A stretch of DNA of 64,000 nucleotides from Camellia lanceoleosa (Eukaryota; Streptophyta; Magnoliopsida; Ericales; Theaceae). Location: assembly GCA_025200525.1 (NCBI GenBank), contig CM045762.1, positions 2,232,001 through 2,296,000 of the forward strand, given 5' to 3'. The notes beneath the pieces were generated by a model, which worked only from the letters and a program-made list of their open reading frames with translations, was not told where the DNA came from and ran no database searches. Positions 1-12,420 of the stretch are shown piece after piece. The translations under genes and the position numbers were made by a program. Position 1 is the first letter of the stretch. Each line of letters starts with the position of its first letter.

Positions 1-245
1 AAGGAGATCACTGGAGCATCGTTGTGAGGAAGATCTACCCCATCCAAATCATCATCAGAAAAGGATATCGTGGAGTCACAACTTTCCTCACTTCTTGGTC
101 TCTTCCCCAGAATATAGTACACATGCTGCCTGTGCGAAAGCATCTGCACTAGCACCTTCATATCCTTCTTGTTCTGATCCACCATTGTACAGATCACATT
201 GACATCTTCGGGGGCATTTACAATACCGCCACAAAGTAAGAATTT
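1..245 (-). pseudogene. Retropepsin-like fragment, array unit 1 (partial)
   Basis: This minus-strand sequence matches by eye the protease-like segments at 1,582-2,010, 3,458-3,830 and 13,147-13,640, and is cut by the window edge. It covers the stretch encoding the acidic SDDD-like linker and the VDDKFLL-like end. It cannot be functional as seen. Confidence 0.5.
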
Positions 246-249
246 ATCA

Positions 250-720
250 TCAACCAACCCGCGACTGAATTTCTTGGATAAAAAATAGTGCTGAATATGT
301 ATTTACTAAATTTTGGCCAGAGCATTGACAACGCATCACATCCACGTAAATTCAGATCCATCTTTGACAATCAATCAGATAATCAAAAACTAAAAACCTT
401 CAATAAAGGTGATTTTGGGTAATGGTTGCCTAAATGGTACTTAAAATGTATTTGATAAATTTTTTTGGGCACAAATGAATTTTACATGGTAAAATTTTGT
501 TGCTTGTAGAATGAAGTAGCCCAAATGAGTATGAAACTAAAAACCTTCTCTATAATGAATCTGGCCACATCACAACTCTTCTCAACATCATGGGGAACCT
601 TACGAACAAGATTAACCGTCTGGCGAGGCAAACAACCAGTGAACGCCAGGTGGCGAGACACACTAATAGGATTAACCTTCTGGAGAGGCTCACAAACAAG
701 ATTAGCATATAATCACCTAA
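250..720 (-). pseudogene. PGK-derived intron/exon segment, array unit 1
   Basis: The segment aligns by eye with the intact PGK gene around 28,600-28,830 (intron 3 and the exon 3 splice donor) and 29,085-29,130 (end of intron 2). Shared words include AATCAGATAATC and AAACTACAAACCTTCT. The exon 3 coding sequence itself is replaced (see findings). Equivalent copies lie at 2,040-2,500, 3,830-4,280 and 13,640-14,080. Confidence 0.65.
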
Positions 721-916
721 ATAAGCATACCAGAGCCCACTACAATGTTGTCAATATCTTACGATTCATTATACTCAATCTTCCAATTTGATAACTTTTT
801 AGAGGTAAATTGATATTATCATCAATACATATCTTAAATTAAATGAATCTTATGATACATATATGATACATGATGCAATATATGATATGTGATACATACA
901 TATGTTCCATAAATAC

Positions 917-1383
917 TTAGTGTCGGTTTGGTTTGATTTTTAAAAAATTATTTTTAGATGTGTTTTCGTTTATTTGGTATGTCCGTGAACAGCATAAAGT
1001 GATTTTGCATAAAGTTTGCCAGAATAATGGCGCATAATAGCAAGAAGGACGCGCACTATAGCGTATGGCGTCGCAGTGCAAATTAGCGAACAGGCACACG
1101 GGCGCCGGAAGCGTAACGGCGACGCAGGTGCAAGCAAGATCGGCCGACGCCGAGATCTTGGCGTGAGCAAGCAACAGAGGAGCGCGTGAATGCCCGTGTG
1201 CTAGTGGCGGCGGAAGCTGAGACACGCCGAACACAAATGCGGTGCGTGATAGCGTGTGATGGCGAGTCTAGTGATAAGGGTGGTGCCGTTAGAATCGTGA
1301 CGTGATTCTGAGCAAGATGGTGTAGTGCCACTGTGTACGGGACTAAGCACCAGAAACAAAAAATGCCAGGAGTAGAGAACTGT
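917..1383 (-). other. Leader region of array unit 1
   Basis: This lies between the PBS at 1,384-1,395 and the PGK-like segment. It contains a GC-rich run with repeated GGCGCACGC-like words, and several short overlapping minus-strand ORFs that look like by-products of that composition. The equivalent leaders are at 2,745-3,157 and 12,600-12,950. No coding function is recognised. Confidence 0.5.
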
Positions 1384-1395
1384 GCTCCGATACCA
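1384..1395 (-). promoter_or_regulatory. Primer binding site, array LTR 1
   Basis: The minus strand reads TGGTATCGGAGC, one base off the initiator tRNA-Met PBS TGGTATCAGAGC. It directly abuts the LTR end at 1,396, which fixes the orientation of the element. Confidence 0.75.
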
Positions 1396-1564
1396 TGTAA
1401 GTTTGGTAGAAAGAGAGAGAGAGAGACTGAATAAAGTGTGTTTTTTATTTAGTGTGTCAAAGAGAAGAAAGCTCACTCTCTCTTTTATAGAGAGGAGAGT
1501 GTTTTACATATGATGCTGCACCGAAAGCAGAAATAATAAACATTACAATTTACTTTACTTTACA
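1396..1564 (-). repeat. LTR 1 of the short array element
   Basis: This 169-bp LTR is bounded by TGTAAG and TTTACA as read on the plus strand, giving TG...CA ends. It contains a GA-rich microsatellite and, on the minus strand, a TATAAAAG box, so it probably holds a promoter. It is closely similar to the LTRs at 3,170-3,345 and 12,963-13,156. Confidence 0.8.
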
Positions 1565-1581
1565 TGTATAATGAATGACAG

Positions 1582-2010
1582 CTATATTATTTTTACACTA
1601 ACAACTCCTATGGACCGCACTGGCACCTCGTTGAATCCAGACATCAGAATATCAGTTTGCTTCAGGTCTCCCGGCTTCAGATTGAGCATCTTGAACAAGT
1701 TTTTGTACATTCCATTAACCGAGCTGCCCGGATCCACAAAGATCCAGTTCACTTCGTGATCACCCACGTTTAAGGAGATCACCGGAGCATCGTTGTGAGG
1801 AAGATCTACCCCCTCCAAATCATCATCAGAGAAGGATATCGTGGAGTCAGAACTTCCCTCACTTCTTGGTCTCTTCCCCAGAATATAGTACACATGCTGC
1901 CTGTGCGCGGGCATCTACACTGGCACCTTCATATCCTTCTTGTTCTGATCCACCATTGTACGGATCACATTGACATCTTCGGGGGCATTTACACTACCTC
2001 TGCCAAGCAA
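1582..2010 (-). pseudogene. Retropepsin-like fragment, array unit 2
   Basis: The minus strand encodes a Gypsy-like aspartic protease core. It has VDPGSSVN in the position of the catalytic D-[ST]-G, then an LKPGDLKQTDILMSGFNEVPV-like stretch typical of the retropepsin flap side. An acidic serine-rich linker lies upstream. The open frame (to about 1,914) has no full-length flanking gag or RT. It is a degenerate remnant of a polyprotein, not a gene. Confidence 0.65.
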
Positions 2011-2039
2011 GAATTTATCGTCAACCAACCTGCGAATGA

Positions 2040-2500
2040 ATTCCTTGGATAAGAAATAGTGCTGAATAAGTATTTACTAAATTTTGGCCAGAGCATTGAC
2101 AATGCATCATACCCACGTAAATTCATATCCATCTTTGACAATCAATCAGATAATCAAAAACACAAAACCGTCAATAAAGGTGATTCTGGGTAAAGTTTGC
2201 CAAAATAGTACTGAGTATGTATTTGCTAAATTTTTCTCAACACAAATGTATTTTACATGGTAAAATTTTGTTACTTGTAGAATGAAGTAGCCCAAATGAG
2301 TATGAAACTACAAACCTTCTCTGTAAGGAATCTGGCAGCATCATAACTCTTCTTCACATCATGGGGAACCTTACGAACAAGATTAACCGTCCGACAAGGC
2401 AAACAACCAGTGAACGCCCGGTGGCGAGACACACCAACAGGATTAACCTTCTGGAGAGGCACACAAACAAGATTAGCAAATAATCACCTAAATAAGCATA
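2040..2500 (-). pseudogene. PGK-derived segment, array unit 2
   Basis: Same structure as at 250-720: PGK intron 3-like sequence, the exon 3 splice donor (AAG followed by GTTTGTAG on the minus strand), a substituted exon body at about 2,323-2,450, then sequence resembling the 3' end of PGK intron 2. Confidence 0.65.
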
Positions 2501-3157
2501 CAAGAGCCCACTACATTGTTGTCAATATCTTGCGATTCATTATAATCAATCTTCCGATTTGATACTTTTTTAGAGATAAATTGATATTATCATCAATACA
2601 TATCTTAAATTAAATGCATCTTACGATACATATATGATACGTGATGCAATATATGATATGTGATACATAATGCGATACATATGTTCCCTAAATACTTAGT
2701 GTCGGTTTGGTTTGATTTTTCAAAAGTTGTTCTTAGATGTGTTTTCATTTATTTGGTATCTCCGTGAATAGCATAAAGTGATTTCGCATAAAGTTTGCCG
2801 TAACAGTGGCACATAATAGCAGAAAGGGCCTGCGGTGCGCCGTCGCTAAACGGCGCACGCGAACCGCACCCAGGGCGCACGCATGCAGATGGGGCGCACA
2901 CAAGCAGATACGGCGCATGGAAGCACGGGGCTGACGTGAGCAAGCAATGGAGTAGCTTGTGAATGGCAGGTGTGCGAGTGGCGACGGAAGCTGAGACGCG
3001 CCGAACACAAAGGCGACGCGTGACGGCATGTGACGGCGAGTCTGGTGATGGGGGTGGTGCCGTTGTAATCGTGAGGTGATTCCGAGTAGGATGGTGTAAT
3101 GCCACTGTGTACGGGACTAAGCACCAAAAACAGAAAATGCCAGGAGCAGAGAACTGG

Positions 3158-3169
3158 GCTCTGACACCA
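3158..3169 (-). promoter_or_regulatory. Primer binding site, array LTR 2
   Basis: The minus strand reads TGGTGTCAGAGC, one base from the initiator tRNA-Met PBS, and abuts the LTR at 3,170. Confidence 0.75.
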
Positions 3170-3345
3170 TGCAAGTTTGGTAGAGAGAGAGAGAAAGGCT
3201 GAATGAAGTGTGTTTTATATTTAGTGTATCAAAGAGAAGCAAGCTCGCTCTCTTTTATAGAGAAGAGAGTGTTGTACATAGTATGCTACACCGAAAGCAA
3301 AAATAATAAAGAAATAATAAACATTACAATTTACTTTACTTTACA
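3170..3345 (-). repeat. LTR 2 of the short array element
   Basis: This 176-bp copy has TG...CA ends (one base change at the left end: TGCAAG). It shares the GA tract, the TATAAAAG box and the TTACTTTACTTTACA end with the other array LTRs. Confidence 0.8.
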
Positions 3346-3457
3346 TGTATAATGAATGACAGCTATATTATACTTACACTAACAACCGCCATGGGCCGCA
3401 CTGGCACCTCATTGAATTAAGACATCAGAATATCGGTTTGCTTCAGGTCCCCCGGCT

Positions 3458-3830
3458 TCAGATTGGCATCTTGAACAAGTTTTTGTACATTACATTAACC
3501 GAGCTGCCCGGATTCACAAGGATCCTGTTCACTTCGTGATCACTCACGTTTAAGGAGATCACCGGAGTATTGTTGTGAGGAAGATCTATCCCCTCCACAT
3601 CATCATCAGAGAAGGATATCGTGGAGTCAGAGCTTCCCTCACTTCTTGTTGTCTTTCCCAGAATATGGTACACATGCCTGTGCGAGGGCATCTGCACTGC
3701 CACCTTCATATCCTTCTTGTTCTGATCCACCATTGTACGGATCACATTGACATCTTTAGAGGCATTTACAATACCTCCACCAAGTAAGAATTTATCATCA
3801 ACCAACCTGCGAATGAATTCCTTGGATAAG
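3458..3830 (-). pseudogene. Retropepsin-like fragment, array unit 3
   Basis: The minus-strand open frame (3,458-3,805) encodes the same protease-like product as unit 2. The catalytic-like motif here is VNPGSSVN, with the Asp replaced by Asn. A small deletion truncates the frame after the KNLFKM-like stretch. It is non-functional. Confidence 0.65.
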
Positions 3831-4280
3831 AAATAGTGCTGAATAAGTATTTACTAAATTTTGGTCAGAGCATTGACGATGCATCACACCCACATAAATT
3901 TAGATCCATCTTTAACAATCAATCAGATAATCAAAAACTCAAAACCTTTAATAAAGGTGATTTTGGGTAAAGTTTGCCAAAATTGTACTGAATATGTATT
4001 TGCTAAATTTTTCTCGGAACAAATATATTTTACATGGTAAAATTTTATTGCTTGTAGAATGAAGTAGCCCAAATGAGTATGAAACTACAAACCTTCTCTG
4101 TAAGGAATCTGGCAACATCATAACTCTTCTTCACATCATGGGGAACCTTACGAACAAGATTAACCGTCCGGCGAGGCAAACAACCAGTGAACGCTCGGTG
4201 GCGAGACACATCAACAGGATTGACCTTCTGGCGAGGCACACAAACAAGATTAGCAGATAATCACCTGAATAAGCATACTA
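3830..4280 (-). pseudogene. PGK-derived segment, array unit 3
   Basis: This is the third copy of the PGK intron 2/exon 3/intron 3-like segment. The substituted exon body spans about 4,102-4,230 and is open in one frame, as in the other copies. Confidence 0.65.
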
Positions 4281-4639
4281 GAACCTACTACAATGTTGTC
4301 AATATCTTACGATTCATTATACTCAATCTTCCGATTTGATACATTTTTCGAGATAAATTGATATTATCATCAATACATATCTTAAATTAAATGCATCTTA
4401 CAATACATATATGATACATGATGCAATATATGATATGTGATACATAATGCGATACATATGTTCCATAAATACTTAGTGTCAGTTTGGTTTGATTTTTCAA
4501 AAATTATTTTTAGATGTGTTTTCATTTATTTGGTATGTCCATGAACATCATAAAGTTATTTAGCATAAAGTTTGCCGGAATAGTGGCGCATAATAGCAAG
4601 AAGGGTGCGCGGTGCACCGTAGCAGAACGGCAAACTGAC

Positions 4640-5115
4640 TTGCAACCAGACTTGCAAACTGACACATACAACCTGTAGAGACACACTCTGACAGCACATA
4701 TCAAGCAAGTAAGATCCAAAACACCCCTATGGAGGGGTTGGGTTTCCCATTCCTATTTTGTCAGGAGCTAGGGTTTCACTATGCACGCAGCGGTTTCAAA
4801 CAACCTACTATCGGGTAAGCAACCTGTCGTAGCTTGGAATGGTCACTACAGTTTCCGATATGCAACTAGGTCGAATGGTCAAAAAGGATGCCTCGGTAAA
4901 AATCGAGGTTTGTGTTCCCATCGTGGCAGAGCCCGTAACCGTCGACCTTATGGTAATGAAATTTCAAGAACCGCTTCAAGAATAGCAGACGGCAAACACG
5001 GTGTCCTAGATGCACCAATGCAATTGCAATGCAAAGAGACACATAAGTGTAGACAAAACAACATATCTTGAGTTTGAGTCAAGTTCTCTAAATCCCCAAT
5101 GGAGTCGCCAGAAAC
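4640..5115 (-). mobile_element. Internal 5' remnant of an Ogre-like LTR element
   Basis: This directly follows the minus-strand LTR at 5,116-12,594. It starts with a PBS-like TGGCGACTCC and then shows untranslated leader-like sequence with no polyprotein. It ends at an uncertain point near 4,620-4,680, where leader sequence of the short array element resumes. The rest of the element (gag-pol and the other LTR) is missing. Confidence 0.5.
5095..5110 (-). promoter_or_regulatory. Primer binding site of the Ogre-like element
   Basis: The minus strand reads TGGCGACTCCATTGGG, five bases after the LTR end TCTACA. This PBS type is seen in plant Gypsy elements with very long LTRs; the tRNA assignment was not checked. 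Confidence 0.6.
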
Positions 5116-5193
5116 TGTAGACCACCTGAACTCCGCTCCGCACGCGAGGGCGCAAATCGTAGTTCTTAGCTACTACAGTTCGGACTCCTGTCA

Positions 5194-7732
5194 TGTGAAG
5201 CCCCTAAAAAATGTATTCACTTTAAAGACCCTAATGTTTGAATTATTTTCTTAAAACCCCTCAATTCCTTGAATTATTTCAAATCTTGTCGGTTAGCATT
5301 TTATTTTATTTTTTGTTTTTTTTTTTTTATCGAAACAAGAATATTCTAGCCGAATTAGGTTCCTTAGCCTATTTTAGTTTAAGTCTATGTAAGTAAGGTT
5401 CTAATTCATGAATTTAACTTCAAGCCCTTACTTCTTTATTTAAATTCAAAATTTACCTCAAAAACTAGTACATGTACCCTTATACTTTAAGTACCATCAA
5501 TCAATTGAAATCTATATGTATATACATTGAGAAATGTGCCCCTAGTAGCTAAATTGATTAAAAAAATAGTCCCATCACCCTTTCCAATAGCCGGCCACCC
5601 TAGGGAGAAGTGAGAAGCCAATTTTCAAGATTTATGATCATAGTGTTCTAGAAAACCCAAAACCTAGTACCCTAGACCTAGGATGTTGTTTCCAATACTA
5701 GTTTCATTTTAACTAGGAATCAACTAGATGTTGCCTAATCCTATGATTAAGCTCCCTAATCACTCCTATCCCATTAGACTCCAAGCAAATCCTAACATTT
5801 CCATCCATTTCCAACTAGTAGGCTTTTATGTCCTTTTACACCAAAAATTGCCTATAAATACCACCATCCCCTAGCTTGGCAAGCACAAACAACACATTCA
5901 CACACACACATTCGGCTAGAAGAGAAGGAGAGCAAGAGAGAAGTCTTGAGAGGAAGAAGAGAGCCATCTTGCTCAAAGCTTAGCAAGTAAGCCACAACAC
6001 AACCTTCTCTTTCATTTTCCTTTTTCAAATACATGTTCTTAAGGGTTCTAAATAATGTTTTTAGATGTGTTATTGATGAGTTAATTGTGTTAAAAATGAT
6101 AAGAGTTGAGCCTTGATTCTACCTCTCTTGTATTTTCCCTCATTTCGGTACAAAACTATCTTTTTCATACCGATCTCTTAAAATTTCCAAAGGCACACCT
6201 TCAAGCAAATTTTTTGAGTTTAATATATGTTAGTTAGCATGTTTTCATCACAAAATAAATGAAAATTTTCCTGTAGTGGGTCTCTTTTCTCACAAATCTT
6301 CTTGTTTTTGGTATTGTGCCTTAGAATCCGTCTTCTCAGCCAACTTTCAAAATTTCTAGAAAATGTAGAAAATTATTATGGACCTCTATTTTTATGTAAA
6401 AATCTTCCTTAAGGAGTTAGCTTTCAACTAAAATTGGTTTCATTGAAAAACAGTGAGCGGTTTGCAAGAAAATCAAATTTTCGTAACGGTTGACGAATCT
6501 GGACAACGCTGGAGTGTTTTCTAAGTAACTTAAAATCTAGAAAAGCTATCCCATTTCCAAAATATGTTCTGGAAACTAGATTAAATTCTTTACGAACCAT
6601 AGAAAGGCCGAGTCCAGTGAAAAATCTAAAATAGTCCTTTCATTCTAATCCTTATGTGATATTGAATCTGGAAATTTTGTTGTGTATGGATGTTTTATGC
6701 TCTTGGGTTCATGAAAATGCTTACTAGCTTATGATCATATCTTGGCACGATATTATATGTGTTATGGTTATGTTCTTTATCTTCCTCATCTTAATGATGC
6801 ATGCTTATGTGGATATTATTATCTTGTTAAGTTGGTCTAACCTTGATTTAAAACATTTAACCCAACGGAAAAATTAATTGGGATGGTATTGGGTTTTCGA
6901 TCACTTGAGTAATGAAAAGATGATAATGTGTGATGTATGGATTGTTGGGATGCGTTCCCATTTGGAAGTTTAAGTCTTGCGCAAGTGGTTTTTGGAACCC
7001 TTGAATGGAGCGGTTGTATTCGGACCTTACGTGGTTTAGTGTGAGGAGGTATTCTGGCAAGGCCCTATTTTACCGTCTCTTTTGAGGCCCTGCGGTTGAC
7101 GCTACGCGATACATAACCGTTGGTAGGCATCCGAGGTTAGTTCTGCAACAAAGCAACAAAAGAGGGGGCATACCAAATAATCCGCGTCCGATTCTTGTGG
7201 TTGGGAGGACGAAATCTCTTTGGGGAATTTCTAGTTTACTAACATCTAACTTAATTGTGATTGTGTATTGGACTGGAGAAAAGGGGATGGGGTGTGTGTG
7301 TGTGTACTGGGCATTCAAAGCTCACGGCGTATTATGTCAGGTGACGAAGAGGAACTTATAGCTGGAGACGACAAGCCTGAAACCTTCGAAGACTTTTGGC
7401 TATCTTAGGAAAGTTAAAAGTTTCTTTTCGATATTTTGTAAGACTCATGTGAAGATTTAAACTTTCTTTTGGGATGTAATGTAATGGAACAAGCTTTTGA
7501 ATTAAGTATATTCGTGGTTGTTATGTATTTATATTCTATGTATATGTATGAACCTTATCGTTGCTTATGAGACCTTCTATCAATACCATAGGACTGCCTA
7601 AGAAAGTTGGACTTAGAAGGGAGGCTAATTTGACTCCTCCGGCGATCTGGGATCTTACTTGGTTATTGACCATAGGACTCATTAGTGACTCCCCCTTGAC
7701 TGCAACCAATAGTGTAAAATCGGGGCGTCACA
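5194..7732 (+). mobile_element. Solo LTR, 2,539 bp, with perfect 5-bp TSD
   Basis: It starts TGTGAAGCCCC and ends GGGGCGTCACA, with flanking copies of TGTCA at 5,189-5,193 and 7,733-7,737. No internal polyprotein or second LTR is present, so it is the product of LTR-LTR recombination. A TATAAATA box at 5,853-5,860 followed by a purine-rich leader puts its promoter on the plus strand. It split the Ogre-like LTR. Short ORFs within it show no recognisable domain. Confidence 0.85.
5853..5860 (+). promoter_or_regulatory. TATA box of the solo LTR
   Basis: TATAAATA lies about 660 bp into the LTR, upstream of a GA-rich stretch (about 5,915-5,965) that looks like the start of an LTR transcript. Confidence 0.5.
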
Positions 7733-9149
7733 TGTCACGGTTCTGAATCTAATCTCACAAAGTGCAATGTAAGACTGATAAATCACCAAAGAGTCCAAAT
7801 CTAACAAATCTTTTTGGAAAATTGATTTTAATCAAGAAGTGCTAAACATGGATTGCTTTGCTAGATTTCGGAGTCGCCACCTAAATATTTTGTTTTTGGG
7901 AAATTTAGGAAACCCTGACTCGTGCCTAAGGCCACGTGTCCATCATTACCAAAGTTGCCTCGGCTCGGGAACTTGGGTACGAGAGAGGAAGGTCATGAAA
8001 TGAGCACCCTCGCTCGCCCGATCAAAGGATCGGCCTCTACTAAACATGATATGTTGTTTTAAAAATACATGTGTTCATATTCCGGTTTATTAGCTAGCTT
8101 ACTATGTGATGCGCACAGCATACAAGTATAGACTAAATCGCTCGATTTGGAACAAAACATCTCATGTTTGTTTTTCGCAAATGGTTTGAAGATGCTATTC
8201 GCAAGTAGGCTAAGATGCGGTTTTGCCACCCTCAAGTAGGCTTAGAAAAACATGATTTGCCACTCTGCAAAGTGGGCTTAAAACGCACATTTGATAAATT
8301 GTCTCAATTCAAGCAATCAAACGTTCACCCACAGGCATTCATGCAGTTAATCACTTAAGCAAATAGCCTCATGGCAAGCATGCTATCATGGCAGTCACTT
8401 ACACACATGCAAGGATGCTAAAGAATAAACACTCACTGTATACTCCGAGCCAAAACAGAAGCTAATTAGTAATCATGCATGATCCTAGCTATGTCAACAA
8501 TGCCTAATGCAACACATGCAAAATACAACTAAGATAGGCTCGGCTCTTCTAAGATGTCATGTGAATGCTACAATTTGATACATGTATTCAAATTGGAATT
8601 GAAATACAATGCAATTTGTATGATGCGCCGAGCCTGGTGCATGCAAAACAGATGAATGATGCACGCATGCGAAGCATAAGGATACTAATTGAAAATGACC
8701 CTAAAACTAACCATCGAAAGCTGATAAGTAAAAGGGAGAAAGAAATGGGGTTGGAAGACATGCATCACACACACGCACACTTATTACAACATTTGCCCTC
8801 TCGACGGAGGGTCCGAATGAATAAGCTAAGCTACTTCTAAGCTAACCTAGCTAACTAATCTAATAAAGCTAATTAGACTAGTTATTACACAACAAATTGA
8901 ATAACTAGCTACAACTAAATTATTACATCACTTTAACTAATTAACAAATTAATTAAATTACATAAACATGCTAATTGACAAGTAAGCATTAAACTACACT
9001 ACTCAGTTCTACTATGGAAAGTTGAACAATGCATGCACTTGGTTTTTTGCTCGGAAATCCATTGCGATGCCCAGACTTGTCTCTGTTTGCATTTGATCTC
9101 AGAACACTGCACAAACCTTCAGATAGCTTTTACTCCAACATGGAGATCT

Positions 9150-9260
9150 CCAGGAGGGCTACCGACCAGAAAAGGATGGTGTAGACCACCTAGACATGCT
9201 ACAGACCAGAAAAAGTGGTTGGCCAGCCACTTTTACTGGTCTACCGACCAGAAAATTCTG
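9150..9260. repeat. GACCAGAAAA cluster in the Ogre-like LTR
   Basis: Short repeats of CCGACCAGAAAA and AGTGGT occur four to five times. They match the larger GGTC/GACC tract at 11,800-12,420 in the same LTR. Confidence 0.5.
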
Positions 9261-9639
9261 CCAAGCTCTAATTTGTTACAATAGAGAACAAGAAGGGACA
9301 CAGCAGTGTATTTGCAAGGTATGTGTGCACAACCACCCTCCCTATCATTTCTTAAGCTCAAGAGGGTGTGGTTCTCGACTCTCGGGCCACCAACCGAGCA
9401 TCGCAAAGCACGATGGCCAAGAAACCAAGTTTGCACAATTCAATGTCAATGAATGCACAAATAACACATAAGAGCCTTAACCTCTATCATGCATGATCAA
9501 GAGGGTCGACGATCAAGAAATGAGGCACGTTTCATCACTTCAAGTATGAAGCGTCCCTTGTTTCTCGTGTCTGGATTAATGTTCAATCCAAACACAATGC
9601 AATGCAATAACATTCCAAATAACATGCAAACAACATAAG

Positions 9640-11060
9640 CATGTCAAGTTAGAGTCCTAAAGCATGAAAGCTAGTGAAGGATACAACACAAGGGCTATGT
9701 AATGCAATACTCCATGGACCAAACCAACCCCAAATAGACCTCATGCATGCCAAGATAATGGCCAAAATGCTCTGAAATGAAGGCATGAAAGGCAAGGTAA
9801 TGCATACTCATGCACCGGCTCATCAACTAAGCATAAGAGCACAACTCTCAAACATGATTAAGAAGTAACAAATGTCAGAGTGTAGCTACACTATATGCAC
9901 TGAAATCATGTGTGAAATGATGCCAAATCACTCAAACAACACAAGTATAGCATGCAAGAGGGCCTAAGGTACAAGGCTACTAAAGGAGATTGCACAAGAG
10001 GCATGCAATGCATGGCACAAATGATTGAACCAGCTATAGACAGAGCTCAATTAGGTCAAAACAAAGACCAAAACATGCTGGGATGGGAGCTCAAAAGCCT
10101 AGACAAGCATGCATACGCATTGGCCCATAGTCGAGGCACAAAGGCACAACTCTTAAAAGTACTCAAAGAGTGAAAGAAGTGAGAATATGGAAATGCTATA
10201 TACTCTGAAATAACATGTTAAATGATGTCATGGCAAGCAAACATCTCAAACAAAGCATGCTAGAGGCATCAAAACACAAGGCTAGTCAAGCCCATTGCAC
10301 TACAGCTATGCAATACATGAACCATATGACCAAGACAACCCAAAACAGTCCTAGAGCATGTCAAATCAAGGCCAAAAACATGTTGTAGTAGAGCCAACAC
10401 ATGCTAGGATAATGAGCTAAAACAACAAGCATGCAAGGCTAGTAAGTGAGATTTGCTCTACAAGTACAAGATGCAAACCACAAGTGGCCAAACTAGCCAA
10501 AAACAGAGTTGTATCATGGCAAAATAACACCAAAAATGCATTGATATGGTAGCCCAAACGCTTAGACAAGATGGCATACATATTAGCTCATATTTAAGGC
10601 ATAAAGCACAACCTTCCAAAAGCATTGAAAGAGTGACACATGTGAGTGTATGACAATGGACATGCTCTAAAATCATGTATCAAATGATGCTAAATCATGC
10701 AAATAGCCCAAGCAATGCATGCTAGTGAACTCAAAACAGAAAGCTAGTAAGCAAGATTGAACTATAGCTATACAAAGCAAGGCATGCATGACCAAAAATA
10801 CTTAAAATAGAGCTTAAGCATGGAAAAACATGAGTATAAGCTTGCTGGAGTGGAGCCAAAAACATGCTAGAATGATGGTCCAAAAGCATGATGCATGTTA
10901 GGCTAGTGAGTGGAATTGCATTACAAGTACAAGGAGCATGCAAGAGATAACCAAACCAACCCAAAACAGTGTTATGCCATGCTAAAATAAGGCCTAAGAC
11001 ATGCTAAGATGGGGGCCTCAAGGAGGTAGAAAAACATGCTAACTTGGTGAGCCATCAACA
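9640..11060. repeat. Degenerate tandem repeat array in the Ogre-like LTR
   Basis: Related blocks recur, each with words like AGGCTAGTAAGTGAGATT, GCATGCAAG, AAACATGCTAG and AAATCATGT. Anchor copies are near 9,972, 10,271, 10,434, 10,739 and 10,901. The spacing is irregular (about 160-300 bp), so it is an old, scrambled array. Open frames here are accidental. Confidence 0.55.
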
Positions 11061-11556
11061 TAAGCACACAAGAGAAGAGGAAGGAGGACAACCCCCACCC
11101 ATTTGGGGCCTCAAAACCACATGTCCACCACTAAAATTCCCCTAGAATTCAATGGTAGAAAGGCCATGCAAAGGCTAAAACAAAAGCTTCAAGGGATGGC
11201 TCAAAAGCCTAGCAAATAAGGCATACAAGGAGGTGAAACACCCCCAACACCAAAGAGGTCTCAAACAACCATTTAAAGCACTTGAAAATGAAGTTTTTTG
11301 CAGTTGAAAGTTAGGCCTAAAACATCATGCAAATAGGGACAAAGACTTAAACAAAACAAAGATTTAAAAGGATTAGAGCCTTACCCTTGAAGACCAAGAA
11401 CAAGGCAACAACTCCAGCAACTTTTCTGAGCTAAAACCAGCTGAAAACACTCAAATGCAACCTCCAAGAACCTCAGCTCAAGAATGAAGGTGTTTTACTA
11501 GGTGTTTATGTGCAAAAGTGTGAAGAAATGGCACTTTAAAGCACAAACCAATGCAA

Positions 11557-11596
<40 letters not shown>

Positions 11597-11799
11597 GGAG
11601 AAAACAAGAGAGATATAATATGTATAGCCCTAATGTAATTTTCTCAGCCTGAGACAAGAGAGAGGAGGCTCCCTTATATAGAAATCCAAGCTTCGAGCTG
11701 GTTGAACAAGCTAGAAGCTTGGTTCAATCCCTCCATACAAGATGCTTTCTGTGCCCAACAGCTGGCACAGCTGGCATGGAAAATATCTGCAGAAAGTGC

Positions 11800-12420
11800 A
11801 GGAAAGCTGCCGACCAGTTGAAGTGGTCAACCGACCACTCCCACTAGTCGACCGACCAGAAAAGGTGGTCTGCAGGGAGAAAAAGTGGTCAGCAAGGGGG
11901 GAAAGGTGGTCTGCACAGAGAGAGAAAGGTGGTGGCATGGTTGCCGACCACTTTAGGTGGTCCACTGACCACCCACCCTAGCTGGCCGACCAAAAAACTG
12001 GCTGGCAGGGAAGAAAAGTGGTCTACAGAAGGAGAAACTGGTCTACACCCGTGTTCCACTCTCCAGGCAAGGGATAAGAAGGTTTAGTTCAAAACCAAAC
12101 CAAAAAGGAAGCAAGACAAAAGTCCGCAAGGCGAGGCACTCAGCCGGAAGCCCCGAAAACTAGTCTACGGGCGCAAAAAGTGGTCTACGAGAGGGAAAGG
12201 TGGTCTACGGCCACAAAAGTGGTCTACAGGCCTCTGTTTCCCTCTAGGCAAAGGCAACAAGGCATGGTCCAAAAACCAGGCCAAAAAGAGAAAGTTAAGA
12301 GGTTCCGAGACAAGGCGCTCGGCCGAAGGCTCCAGAAATCGAAAACTAGCCTACAAGAGGGAAAAATAGTCTACGACTACGAAAAGTGGCCTACAGGCCT
12401 CTCTCTCCCTCCAGGCAAGG
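11800..12420. repeat. GGTC/GACC-rich repeat tract
   Basis: More than a dozen copies of AGTGGTC(T/A) or its complement GACCACT, often as AAAGTGGTCTAC, are separated by about 20-40 bp. It resembles a minisatellite within the first 800 bp of the Ogre-like LTR (minus strand). Confidence 0.6.
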
